Positions 37,525-48,847 of a stretch of DNA of 64,000 bases are shown one piece after another. The position numbers and the translations under genes were made by a program. The notes under the pieces were generated by a model. It saw only the letters and a list, made by a program, of their open reading frames with translations. It was not told where the DNA came from and made no database searches. Position 1 is the stretch's first letter. Each line of letters begins with the position of its first letter. Source of the DNA: Siphonodentalium dalli (lineage: Eukaryota > Mollusca > Scaphopoda > Gadilida > Siphonodentaliidae); contig CP136064.1 of the NCBI GenBank assembly GCA_032622095.1, positions 47,507,573-47,571,572 on the forward strand, given 5' to 3'.

Positions 37525-38277
37525 ATGGGCTGTAATTCAAGTAAAAACGTAGAAGTATTAGAATTACACACTGAAAGACCGTCGGGTGGAAATAATGTAG
37601 ACAAACACAATAGGCAACAGTCAACGTTATCCAGCTGTTCAGATAGTCATGAGAGAAACGGACACAATTTAGCAGGCGAACAACGAGATGACGATGCGTC
37701 AGATCATGGGGTTCAGGAAGACGACAGTCACTCGAATAAAGCTAGGGGACATATCACTGATACAAATGAGACGTTTGAAGAGAAATCGACCGAATTTCCA
37801 TTACAATCAGCAGAACACACAAGCAGTGGGAGGAATGAACAGATAATAAGGGAAGATGAACATACGAAACGAGAAGATGGACAGATTGAAAGAGAAGATG
37901 AACATATAGACGGAGAAAATCAACAGTTGAAACTAGATGGTGAATGGGAAAAACAAAATGAACAGGGGGAAAGAGAAGACGGGCATATGAAAATAGAAGA
38001 TAGTCACATTGAAAGAGAAAATAAACAGAAGGAAAAAGACGACGAACAGACGCAAGGTTATTTCAAAAGAATAAGAGACGATGGACAGGGAGACAATAAA
38101 ACTACAACTAATGTACCCACTGAAAACACAGAAATCTACCCCGAAAATGCACATGCAGAGACCGAAACTGCGAAGATGTCAGGATACCTTGAACTTCCAC
38201 GTCCGCGTAAATCAACCAAATATAAGCTTATTGGGAATATTGGTATTTTTGCTGAAACAGATGAACATGCTCGCAAG
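37525..38277 (+). CDS. KY-like gene C, exon 1 (MGC leader with acidic heptad repeats)
   Basis: The exon has 251 codons. It starts Met-Gly-Cys-Asn-Ser-Ser-Lys, predicted to be myristoylated at Gly2 and possibly palmitoylated at Cys3. Residues ~110-180 are about ten charged 7-residue repeats of the type REDEH.K / ERENKQK, suggesting a long charged helix or coiled coil. The end SGYLELPRPRKSTKYK..GIFAETDEHARK is conserved in gene D and is followed by AAG|GTCAGT, phase 0, which fits exon 2 at 41292. An in-frame ATG 96 bases upstream exists, but the MGC start is conserved in all copies. With exons 2-4 the product would be 777 residues. The heptads are coded by a degenerate 21-bp repeat, so their number is expected to vary. 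Confidence 0.8.
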
Positions 38278-38699
38278 GTCAGTGTAAGATACCACGGTGT
38301 CAGGTGATCATGCATGGTTAACAAATCAGGTATATTTCCTAAAAGCACGAGACATCGATAGCACCACCTCATTTCCGCGGAAGAAACAATAGAATGAAAA
38401 CAGATGTGTATATTTTAATGTGCAAAGGCAAGCGGGTGCAATTTAATGTGTCCATAAACTTGTACAAATTATCCATTCTTATCGGCGAAAGGGCTTCCTT
38501 TTGAGAATGTCACAGCATAGGGAGATATATAGACATATGGGGGAGACCTCAAAAAAGTACCCCCTCCCCCAATATATCAGACCATATATTTAAATAGATA
38601 TTGTTGTGAAATTTGGAGCGGATATTCTCTATACGATAATGTTACCCAACCAATGTGAAATAATGAATTTTTCAGATAAATTTTGCATGAGAATATATA

Positions 38700-39450
38700 T
38701 GAGTTAATAATGGGTCAAAAGAATCACCAGTATCGCGTATACATATAGCCACCATGCATCGCCAATATTTACTGGCAACATACTATTGATAAGGCGCACA
38801 ATTCGGCGTCGTGGGACGAGTGCCCATTCGTCTTGTAGCAGGCGATGCATGTCTGTCAGACTGGTGCCATCACCAATCCGAGCGTACACCGCGCGTTTCA
38901 GATGATCCCATAAATATTCGATTGGGTTCAAATCGCCAAACCATACGATGAAGCCCGTTGTTGTCCAGAAAGTCGCAAACTATCCTACCTATATATGTGT
39001 GGTCGCGCATTGTCGTCCATCAGGATGAAGTTATCTCCGATGATATTAGCCTGTGCCAATACATGCGGTTACAGTACTTTGTCCACGTATCCTATGCATG
39101 GCGTTGAGATTCTAAACAATAGGCATGAGTTTAATCTTGGTTGGAAAACTGTACATATAATAACACTGACCATATCTTCCAACTGGTCTTCCTGACTGCC
39201 TTTGATGTGACACCCGTTCTGCGGACAACTTGCTTCACTGGGGTATTGGCCTCGACAAGGTCATTCGCAATCGCTCTGGCTTATATAGACATTCGAGGCA
39301 CATTCGTCTGTTCGTGGTAATGGTTGTCCACGTAGGGTTGTAGCGAAATTAACGAATGAGTTAAAAAAAAACAGTGGTACGTGGCCCCATGATTCTTGAA
39401 GTCGAGCACAGCACCACACGACCATGTCATGGAGATCATCCCAGGTTAAC
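38700..39450 (-). pseudogene. Degenerate Tc1/mariner transposase (in gene C intron 1)
   Basis: Read on the minus strand, fragments in shifting frames give RGQPLPRTDE, ARAIANDLVEANTPV..VVRRTGV (N-terminal helix-turn-helix region), NFILMDDNARPH (with the second catalytic Asp), VCDFLDNNGLHRMVW and NPIEYLWDHLKRAV..R (the Tc1 C-terminal signature). Multiple frameshifts and missing segments make it inactive. Terminal inverted repeats were not identified. Confidence 0.75.
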
Positions 39451-41291
39451 CCTTTGATTTTCCGCGTGTGTCAGCTTATTTTTCGATGGTTGTGATTTTT
39501 TAAATTCGTCAATTATCATCCGCTGCGATGAAATCAGACTTCATGTACAAAGCAGACATCGCGCATTAATTGTGTTTACGTTTAATCCACCTTGGCTCAC
39601 ACACGTCCGAAATTAGTTTTGGTCACATTGGTATGGTAGGTGCGAATAAGGCCAACTAGAGTGACGCCCCTTTGCAAGTGGCCACCATCGCACGCATCTC
39701 ATGTTTGGTAAGGTTCGACCCAATCGTTCAATGTGATTGGTATATGGTTAAACCGTGTATGCTGTGTGAAATGGACCATTTTGTAACCACCAATTTTCTT
39801 GTGATTTTTTTATTTTACATTTTTTCAGTAAAATGACACTCGATCAATGATAAATCCACCAATGTGGTCACCTTTAACGGAAACAACAGTCAAACAGATC
39901 GTGAGGAGTACATGTGCCAAATTTCATAGCAATCGGACCCATGCATATCTTTGAAATTATGGCCTGATATATTGGGGGGACTTACTTTTTTTAGGTTTTT
40001 TATATATTCCCGTCCCCCCCCCCCCCCCCCGTGTGGTCAGGCCGACATAATTGCTTAAGTAAATAATCAAGATATCATGCAGGTCACCATATTGAAGACC
40101 GAAGAATAGTTCAAGTGTCGCTATAAATATATATAATGCAAGAACAATTACTGCAGGACAAGAAGACATTAATTTTACGTACGATTCAAATGGCGCATAA
40201 TTCGCAAATGAAAAGCGGACGCATTGCATGAATAACTATTTTAGTTTACATTGATCACACACGTAATCATTATCAAACATCTGTCGTGCTGTTCAGAGTG
40301 CGTGCCACCATAACACAGTTGGTGAAAAAAGCGTCCCATGACTAATGGCTGACAATAAAGAATTCTTTACTTACACAGTTTAAGAGGCGATATTATATAT
40401 TAGTAATAATTTTAAAGAACAAGGAAACTCGTGGGTGGTCGGCCTTACAGCAACTTCCCATTATATAATGTTGAACAAAAATATTTCTACGGTTGTGCGA
40501 TCCCAGAAACAATAGTTTTCTCCTCTCTATAGTTCACAGTGAATTAAAATGGAAAAACACCAAGCAAGGATAGAGAAAGGATTATACTACTTCTACTGAG
40601 AGATGATGTTGCATGATGTTCTTACTCGTAAAATAAGTTAGTTCGTAATCGAAAGGCTCCACCACATGTCGCAGCCATATAGGGTTTTAGCCTTTAGGAA
40701 TGACTACCTGATTAAAAAGTTTAAGATTGATTAGAGCAGGGAAATCCTTCTAAACCGGGGAGCGACAAGCGAAAAGTCTTCCTTTTAAAAATGTCACAGA
40801 ATCCGAGGCTGTGGTGAATGACCATCATATCATTATATACATTCTGGACCAGGCGACGTGGTCCGTCATGTCTTGATACAAAATGGTAACTGTTGTTCAA
40901 AGTTGATCTGAGTCTCTGAGAATGTGGACATTTCATATAATGTATCAATCAGATTGAAATATGTGCAAGAAATGAATATTTGATGAAACACAGTATTAAG
41001 AAGCATTGATGATAGCAAACCAAACTGAGCCAGTTACCTGTTATATATCCATTCACTGAATAACTGCCAATGTTTGCAGAATTATCAAGTAGAGAAGTCA
41101 TTGGTGTTGTCAACTTGCAATGGCGTTACTGCACATTTTATGAACAAAACTATTTGTTGGAACTGATGTATGAGAAGAAATACTCTCTTCAAAATTTGTG
41201 TTGGCCATTATATGTGTACAACTCACTGAAATGTTTACATAGTTGTGTCCATAACCAACTTATTTCACATGGATGTAATTTCAACTTTCAG
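39451..41291 (+). other. Gene C intron 1, remainder
   Basis: It contains a poly-C tract (40015-40030) and a dispersed repeat near 39840-39985 (GTGCCAAATTTCATAGCAAT). No exon was recognised. It ends in the acceptor TTTCAACTTTCAG. Confidence 0.5.
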
Positions 41292-41407
41292 GCACCTAAC
41301 GCCATTAAGACCTCGATTCAAACCGTTGCCGATTATCTTATGCGGGCTGCCGATGACGATTTGGAGAAAGTCAGGGTAATCTTTGTGTGGATTTCCGAGA
41401 ATGTCCG
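41292..41407 (+). CDS. KY-like gene C, exon 2
   Basis: The exon is 116 bp, from acceptor CTTTCAG to donor TCCG|GTGTGT (41408). It encodes APNAIKTSIQTVADYL, then MRAADDDLEKVRVIFVWISENV plus two bases (CG). This is the segment just before the transglutaminase-like core in KY/hillarin proteins (D..EK.R.IF.WI..N). Length and phase (0 in, 2 out) match gene D exon 2 exactly. Joined to exon 3 the junction codon is CGG (Arg), giving WISENVR-YDVDGYF. Its donor is the seed of the following minisatellite: the frame stays open through the array, so downstream donors would lengthen the exon in steps of seven codons. Confidence 0.85.
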
Positions 41408-42139
41408 GTGTGTACTCTATAATGTCCGGTGTGTACTCTATAATGTCCGGTGTGTACTCTATAATGTCCTGTGTATACTCTATAATGTCCGGTGTGTACT
41501 CTATAATGTCCGGTGTGTACTCTACAATGTCCGGTGTGTACTCTATAATGTCCGGTGTGTACTCTATAATGTCCGGTGTGTACTCTATAATGTCATGTGT
41601 GTACTCTATAATGTCCGGTGTGTACTCTATAATGTCCGGTGTGTACTCTATAGTGTCCGGTGTGTACTCTATAATGTCCGGTGTGTACTCTATAATGTCC
41701 GGGGTGTACTCTATAATTTCCGGTGTGTACTCTATATTGTCCGGTGTGTACTCTATAATGTCCGGTGTGTACTCTATAATGTCCGGTGTGTACTCTATAA
41801 TGTCCGGTGTGTACTCTATAATGTCCGGTGTGTACTCTATAATGTCCGGTGTGTACTCTATAATGTCCGGTGTGTACTCTATAATGTCCGGTGTGTACTC
41901 TATAATGTCCGGTGTGTACTCTATAATGTCCGGTGTGTACTCTATAATGTCCGGTGTGTACTCTATAATGTCCGGTGTGTACTCTATAATGTCCGGTGTG
42001 TACTCTATATGATTTCCGAGATGTCCGGTGTGTACTCTATATGATTTCCGAGAATGTCCGGTGTGTACTCTATATGATTTCCGAGAATGTCCGGTGTGTA
42101 CTCTATATGATTTCCGAGAATGTCCGGTGTGTACTCTAT
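41400..42139 (+). repeat. Minisatellite built from the exon 2 splice donor: 29 x 21 bp, then one 32-bp and three 33-bp units
   Basis: 41400-42008 holds exactly 29 indel-free 21-bp units, each with the last coding bases and donor of exon 2 (AATGTCCG|GTGTGTACT). They are followed by four longer units that also include GATTTCCGAGAATG, the exon's ISEN codons. The frame reads N-V-R-C-V-L-Y per 21-bp unit without a stop. A few units have point changes that damage the donor (TCATGTGT, TCCGGGGTGT, TCCTGTGTAT). The first long unit is one base short (GAGATGTCC), so the frame breaks at about 42020. Confidence 0.95.
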
Positions 42140-42303
42140 ATTTTAATCAATAGACTTGACTTGATGGTTCCGCGTTGGGATGTGCGTGTCCTTCGCCCTC
42201 TCACGCGGACCGAAATGTCCAAGTCTGAGAAATTCCATTCGCGCGGACTCCCCCTCCCCCATTTGACCTAAAGTAGGAAAATATTACACTTTTGGTTATA
42301 TAT

Positions 42304-42840
42304 GGATCATGCCATGAATCTCTATTATAGCTACGCACATAGAGATCATATTCCACCAGTACAAAATCTGGGAACTTTTTGATGTTCTGACCCCTTCTTA
42401 TAGGGAACTTTGTAACATTGAACAAACATTGCAGGGAATATATTTCTTTGTTAACACTTGTTCCTCGATAATCTACTTCACAATAGGGGTGGTCCCAGCT
42501 CGATGTTGCATTTTTTTTTACTTTAGGGAGCCGATGTCACACAAACCATTGAATTACTTACCCGGGAGAAATGCCATGATTGTAAGCGACACAAAGCAAA
42601 AATTGCCCACAAAGTCATACACTTAAACCATGCAATTTCGAGTTGGGACCTTTTCACCTACTTTGAAATACATTATTAAGGAACAGATATTAACTACCAA
42701 ATATATTACCTGCACTGGGTTTTCAATGTTATAAACTTCCCGGTCACGATATCAAAAAGTTCCCAGGTTTTTAAATGGTGGAGTATGATCTCCACGGGCG
42801 TATAGCTGTACCGTATATAGTAGAGATTCGTAGCGTGATC
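42304..42840. mobile_element. Inverted-repeat MITE, family 2, copy 1 (537 bp, gene C intron 2)
   Basis: The left end GATCATGCCATGAATCTC is matched inverted by GAGATTCGTAGCGTGATC. Inside, GATCATATTCCACCAGTACA, AACTTTTTGATG and GCAGGGAATAT have inverted partners (GTGGAGTATGATCTCC, ATCAAAAAGTT and AATATATTACCTGC). The same family occurs at 58017-58350. Confidence 0.75.
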
Positions 42841-43925
42841 TAAGTTTTGGTATAATTACAACAAATTGCACACTAAATACTGATTACAATATCAAACTTT
42901 CAGAATAAATTCAACTTCTGGTCTGAAATTTTCCAACTAATATTGCGTGATATCAATTTTGGCGTCATCGCAGGCATGACTGTATTTATACAGGGGCGGA
43001 AGGTTTCACTCACCCAGACTACAGTGTATAGGGTCTGGCTAAATTCAATGGACGGATTTCCGCAAATAGCAGTACACATCAAACCCCAACCGAACTCCAT
43101 CCCAATAATATTATCCATCGATGTCAATCGTCGTCTGAATCTATTACCCCCCCCCCCCCGACCCCTATATAAACATATTTGTCTGATTCCCTTGTTCTTT
43201 GGTATTGTGATAGCCCAGCATGTGGACAAATTATATCCACACACTACGGATTTCGTCCATTTATGTTTACTAGGGTAACGGCCCTTGTTAGACTTGGACA
43301 ATTGTCAATTTTGTGTCGGTACGAATATTTCATCTTGTAAATCGGATGTTGATAATCGGATATGGTTGTGCACGATAGCCCAGGAGGTATGCCCATTGCA
43401 CTTACTATATGGAGTTCATCCGTTCGTTCTAAAGGAGTGACTGGACTTCAAAATTGTCACTGAACACACACATTTTGTATTGTACAAGTCCGGTATCAAT
43501 GATCAAACTTAAATGGTATAGTATGATTAAACCAGCATCGTTTGAATGGATGTGAACATACAGCTTCGCGTTCATAGATATTTGTCTGAGTTGTTAGCCT
43601 TGTTGGCACGGAAGGAGAAGTTATTTCCCCACACATTTAGCATTATAGCACAAGTCCCATGGTGCAACAGTTTGATTTGATTGTCTTATATGATCTTATA
43701 TGTGTTATAGTGATAGACCGATATTAGATATTTAGTTCACTCATATCTGATGTGTTTCATCGTTTGCTTTTCCCAAGAGTTACGGTGGTTCTTCTTGAAT
43801 TAGAAAACGGCAATATTTTCCCTCATCTGTATATATATACAAACATTTACCATTAGACACCTTTAGTCTGTCCAAACCCATGCATGTTATAGTTCCGTTG
43901 TTTTGTTTGTGCAATCATATTTACA
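42841..43925 (+). other. Gene C intron 2, remainder
   Basis: It includes a poly-C run (43147-43159). No conserved exon was recognised before the pseudo-exon at 43926. Confidence 0.5.
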
Positions 43926-43995
43926 GGTATACGATACGAAGAGATGTTTCAGCGTTCGCCATTAGAATTTAATCGGCAATTATTACCAAATCCAG
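43926..43995 (+). pseudogene. Degenerate partial duplicate of the Cys exon (exon 3)
   Basis: TCATATTTACAGGTAT, the acceptor of exon 3, occurs here as well (43917-43932). What follows aligns with the start of exon 3 after a 2-base insertion: GAT.....GA..G.T.TTCAGCG, then AGAAT..TAATCGGCAATTA against AGAATACTGACGCCAATTC. Similarity fades before the catalytic Cys codon would be reached, and the frame is disturbed. It lies about 224 bp upstream of the true exon. An intact acceptor might still compete in splicing. Confidence 0.5.
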
Positions 43996-44148
43996 GTATA
44001 GCTAGCTAACTACATAGATGCATAGGCTTCCCCGTGAATCTGTTTATGTACAAATTCGGTGGATATATCGGCGAATTAAACACGTACTTATCAAATTTAA
44101 ATTTACTTTGTGTTGACACCTGGTTTGATTGGATGGTCATATTTACAG

Positions 44149-44265
44149 GTATGATGTCGATGGCTACTTCAGCGGTAACTACCAGAATACTGACGCCAAT
44201 TCGGTTTTGAAGTCTGGGCTGTCGGTATGTCAAGGATATGCCGAGCTCTTCGGTGCCCTATGCGC
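44149..44265 (+). CDS. KY-like gene C, exon 3 (catalytic Cys)
   Basis: The exon is 117 bp, between acceptor TATTTACAG and donor TGCGC|GTGAGT. It encodes (R)YDVDGYFSGNYQNT, then DANSVLKSGLSVCQGYAELF and GALCA. The Cys codon at 44228-44230 in S-V-C-Q-G-Y-A is the predicted nucleophile of the Cys-His-Asp triad of KY-type transglutaminase-like proteins. It enters with one base completing the Arg codon from exon 2 and leaves two bases (GC) completed by the A of exon 4, so the frame runs through exons 1-4. It is too short to appear as a long open frame and was found by motif and splice sites. Confidence 0.88.
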
Positions 44266-44739
44266 GTGAGTATTCTATAAATATTTACACGCATACGTGC
44301 ATTAAACGGACACGGCTCATGCGAGATTCCCAATTTTGTATACGTATAATTTCGAAGGACGTATAAGATATAGGTTGGCAAATACACGAACTAGTCCTGT
44401 ACCGGATTCATATGCTCTGAAAAATACTTTCCATTGTCACAATTGGCTTTAAATTCGCGCTGTGGAACAACGCGTAGAAATTACGCCACTTGACGACCGA
44501 TTCGTGCCTGGTTTCATACTATACATGTATATATTGTATGGACGAAACTTTCCACCAGAATATCTTTGGGAATTAATGAGCTCTAAATACTATTTCATTG
44601 TAAGGATGCCATGCAGTTGGTCTGACATTTTTATGCGGGGAACGTATTCGCGTTCCACACAAAATGTCGGACCAGCGTGCATTCACATGTGGAACGCAAG
44701 CACTTTATCTCCATTTGTTAATTAAATGGCGGTTCCAAT

Positions 44740-45015
44740 GTAGTCATGAGATTTTTACCACATGAAAACATTCCGCAAACTTGTCCTATTTGAACCGATG
44801 TGGACGGCGACAAATTTGGGGTGAATATTAAAGTGTCTTGGGGGCCACCATACAACTCCCTTTGTTTGACCTAAATCGATCAAGGAGCCGAGAAATGGCA
44901 TGGGTGCACCATTTGAACACCTCTGGACGGCGGCCATTTTGGATAGGGGTCGGTCGGGTGATTATCTATGGTGAATATTTAGATTGTCTTGCCGGGGGGG
45001 GGGGGGGGGGGCACC
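44740..45015. repeat. Dispersed repeat (CCATTTTGG / GGTCAAAC type)
   Basis: Two related sub-blocks (GTGAATATT.A.A.TGTCTTG at 44820 and 44970) surround CCTTTGTTTGACCTAAATCG and CACCTCTGGACGGCGGCCAT. The block recurs inverted at 61018-61150. A poly-G run ends it (44994-45011). Confidence 0.6.
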
Positions 45016-46279
45016 CTACAACACCTTTATTTTAGCGAAAGATAATTGTTTTGTTTTGTTCGAATAAGGAATAAGGATTGGAAGTCACCTTCGTTAGAAC
45101 AAGCTTTCGGTCAGCTTTGAATAACTATACAAACCAGTGAACTATTCAGGTCTTATATAGCTGCACTACGGTTTGTCCATGTCTTGAGTACTAATTAGTT
45201 TGCTTGACCTTATACATTTACGGGTGTTATCGAAGTTTATGAAAAAGTGCGAAAATCACATATTTCCCACAAACGGCCAGTTGTGTGAGGTGGATAAATA
45301 AAATATGCAGCTAATGCTGTCGCTTAAACTGTTATGATATCACGGAAGATTTGGACTCGGTAGAGCCTCGCCAAATAGATACTTACTCCCCCCCCCCCCC
45401 CCAGCGGATATAAACTGTTTAAGCGATGGAACCTATAGATACATTTATTCTATATATATATTATATATCATAAATCTACACATAATGTTACAATTTTTAC
45501 AACATTATCATCTACATTATCACGATCAGGGTGGAGAAACGACCAAAAAGTAAGCACAATTTTAACATGGGCTTTACATCTGGGCTTTGTTGAGCTCACA
45601 AAATTGACAAAATAGTAAAATTTAGACCGGGGAAACTGCTGAAGTGAGTATAATTACGCAAGATGAGGAAGGGTGGGTAAGGGTCAGATGTGCGTTTTGC
45701 ATAAATCTGGGCAAACAGTGCAAGACATGTCATTTCAAGAAAGAATTTATCTGGATCTCAGATATCAACATCTTCATTGTATATAGAATCTGAACAGTTC
45801 TTAAGAGAAAAAACCAATTGCTTTTAATACTTTAAGAGTTTCAAGACATTGTTTTCTGTTTTGTCTAGTTTAAGATAGGTATATGAAGAACTGCTAGAAT
45901 AATTAGTAATTTCCTAAAACAAACAAATCACCAAAATAGCTTATTTTATTGGCTCCATGAGAGTGTCATAATGTCATAAGATTTTGATTAAATTATGTCA
46001 ATTTTTAGATTGAAATTACCATCAGTTAGAAAATAAGTCCTGACATAATTATATCGGTTGTTAGGTTGGAAATTAATTAAGAAAGGTCAATCAATTGGGA
46101 AGCTTGTCAGTTTGGGGAAAAGGTTGGGAGTTGAAAATGTAATTTTGCAGACTACAGTTGGAACTATTTATAAGCTGTACATTAATTTGACCTAAATGCT
46201 GGTAGATATACTCATTTGGTCCAGTTTCTTTCTCACTAACACTGGTACACTGGTAAGTAAACCTTAATGTTTTTTGCAG
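45016..46279 (+). other. Gene C intron 3, remainder
   Basis: AT-rich intron with a poly-C run at 45389-45402. No further exon was recognised. The acceptor is TGTTTTTTGCAG at 46268-46279. Confidence 0.5.
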
Positions 46280-47627
46280 AGCAATGGGAGTAGAGAGCAA
46301 GCTGCTATCAGGTTATGCCAAAGAATACAGTTACAACCCGAATAAGCCTATTGTGTTGGGAGATGACATAAACCATGCCTGGAATGCTGTGCTGATTAAT
46401 AATGACTGGATATTCATCGACTGCACTTGGGGTAGCGGTCATGTTGACGAGGATCATAAGTTCAACAAAAGCTTTCAGGAAGGTTATTTCTTAACAGACC
46501 CAGAGCAATTCATAACATCTCACTTCCCATACTTTGGCAATGATGCACAAGAGAGTGCAAAATGGCAGCTTTTGGATACACCCATCGATATTCAGGAGTT
46601 CAGTAAACTTTTAGATATAAAAGGCCATGCCATTTCCCATAATATTGAATTTGCTTCACATCCATATCAGAAAATTGCCCTTGAACAATCAGTGGTGTTG
46701 AAAATCACTGCAGATGACGACTTGACTGATATCAGTGTGGACCTGACTGGTGATGCTGGTGGAGCGGTGATTGGGTGCATTTGTGTCTGGCAGGAAGGAA
46801 TAGGAGATTTTCGAATAAAAGTAATAACACCTTCAAGAAACATGAAACACGGGAAACTGGACATTTTTGGTTACTTCAATCATTCATCAAAAGGTCAATG
46901 GATAGCTGTGTACACAATTGAAACAATGGGCGGCGAGCCAACTGAAATGGGTTTCTACCCAGATTATAAATACATATGGGGCCTATCCAGGGACGTCATT
47001 GATTTCGGGTTCTCCGAAACAGCTCTCGAGACATGGAATGTAGTGATAAGTGAGGGACAAGGCGAACTGTTCTTGCCAGTGGATAGAGATGTTTCAGTGT
47101 CCTTGACTTTGAAAGATCATTCGGGAAGGGAATTAGAGAATGGTACAATGTACAAAAACAGTGGAGGTCAGATGCACGTACAAATATTGTGTCCAAAGAA
47201 AGGTCACTACAGCCTCTTAATGTTTGTGAAAGATGGTGAGAAGTTTCACTCAAAGGGAGCAATCCTTGTGGAGAACGCATCAGACCCGCCCACCGATATG
47301 CCACTATCCTTTCCATTGGTATATGGCGATGCTCAGAACGACAGGGTGGAGTTAATGAAACCTCTGATGGGGGAACTCAGGAGTGACCGGGAATACACTT
47401 TTAAGATAAAATCGTCTGTAACCAAAATATTAATGGTGGGGGGAAAGGTGTTTACCCCAGATAATAATGTGTTTGACTTTAAAAGTGAGAACCCCCCAGC
47501 TCAAGGACAGGTCACTCTTCGTGTATGGTTCAAAAGAATCATCAGCCTCTCTAGCAGGTTACTTCAAGTACATTTTGTGTTAAAGGGACGTAACACCTTC
47601 CCAGTTGGTAGATGTAACAAATTATAA
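46280..47627 (+). CDS. KY-like gene C, last exon (His/Asp plus C-terminal region), C-terminus frameshifted
   Basis: The first base completes GC|A, then AMGVESKLLSGYAKEYSY. The catalytic His is in INHAWNAVLI (46374-46376) and the Asp in FIDCTWGSG (46419-46421), followed by EGYFLTDPEQFITSHFP. About 400 further residues form beta-rich repeats as in gene A (YSLLMFVKDGEKFHSKGAIL; REYTFKIKSSVTKI). Close to the end, QVTLRV continues as WFKRIISL in the open frame, whereas the neighbouring frame reads VYGSKESSASLAGYF and stops at 47581-47583, matching gene A's VYGSKEPSG. Gene C therefore lacks two bases (relative to gene A) at about 47523, replacing the conserved ~18-residue end by ~34 unrelated residues. 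This is a real mutation or a sequencing error. Confidence 0.85.
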
Positions 47628-47668
47628 AAATCTGCAAATACATCATCACCAGGAAGAACGTGGGGAAA

Positions 47669-47674
47669 AATAAA
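47669..47674 (+). promoter_or_regulatory. Poly(A) signal of gene C
   Basis: AATAAA lies 42 bases after the current stop and about 86 after the ancestral stop position. Confidence 0.5.
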
Positions 47675-47988
47675 CCAACTTCATTCTTAATTTCAGTCAT
47701 CCTTAATTAATTCTCCAAAAAACAATATTTATTATGTTGAAACAACTGTTTTGTAAAGAATACATTGCGGATCGTGCAGGTAATTCAACATTCTTGCCTA
47801 TATATCTGTTTTTATTTTATTCATAATATTTGTTAAATGCTTTGACATTTTCCAATTCTACTTTTATGTTTTAATTGGACTTAGTATTTCATTGGACTAA
47901 TTGTACTTTGACGGGCAATGTCGCTGTAACAGTAATGACCCACATAATAATATGGTTATGATATTAGAAATCTTGTTATCGGAGTGTT

Positions 47989-48398
47989 AATAGCCAAGTT
48001 TAGCCACACGTACGTGTAACTTGTCACGTGTGTTGTCATTGTCACCGACGGTCACCTAACTCATGCGTGGCGATTCCGCCTATACACGTATACACGGGTC
48101 AAACTGCTCAGACGTTTTGTGTCCAAACGTGTAACATTACGAAAATTGTAGTGCTCAAAGAGGAATATTCCAATGTTATAATTAGCTATCATAGCTATGC
48201 ATACATGTTATAATGTGTCTGGCGGAAAGATAATGTTTTAATGAAGCCAATTAAGCAAGTCGAATCGACAAGACGTGCCGCTTTGTCGCTGCAAAATCAC
48301 ATGACATTTCCCGCCAAGTGTAAATCCATATCCATATCCATACCATAGCAACAAGCGTTAACGAGTTACACATATACGTGTGGCTCAACCTGGCTATT
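47989..48398. mobile_element. MITE with ~35-bp terminal inverted repeats (410 bp)
   Basis: The left end AATAGCCAAGTTTAGCCACA-CGTACGTGTAACT pairs with the right end AGTTACACATATACGTGTGG-CTCAACCTGGCTATT. It interrupts the stretch homologous to 24490-24720, which helps define it as an insertion. No coding capacity. Confidence 0.75.
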
Positions 48399-48847
48399 GC
48401 CAATGATTATGAGAACACAGTTTTTAAATGAACTTGTTGATTATATTTGTTTCATAGATATTCAAGACTCGTATGCACCCATTTCGAAGGGCATTGAGTC
48501 TATATATTTAAGTGAAACAGCGAAAATAGTCTCGAGCCAGTACAACACATTTAGGTACAAGCTATTTACCAACGTATGTATATATGTAATGAGACAAAAT
48601 TTCTTCAGTTGATTAGTTGAAATGACATAAAATATATATCTGTGTGCAGGTAGTATCCACAGGCTGCTGTCGAATTTCGGTCCACAATATAATATACTAT
48701 GCAAAATATACTAACAAAATGTTATAAGCTTCCACGGAAAAAGTTAGGCTCTGCATGGCAGCGTTAACACATTCTGATCGTTCTAGCTTGAGATGCGCAA
48801 AAAGCTGGCACCCCCCGCATTTTTAACAAAAAGAACTACAACTCTTT

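Noticed and set aside
38704-38931. Intact 75-codon transposase gene
   Set aside because: Only the C-terminal part of a Tc1/mariner protein; upstream parts are frameshifted and gapped, so it is a dead remnant.
41070-42044. 324-codon frame CVLYNVR-repeat protein as a stand-alone gene
   Set aside because: Its upstream part is intron, and the real exon starts at the acceptor at 41292. The rest is the donor minisatellite, which would be coding only if downstream donors are used.
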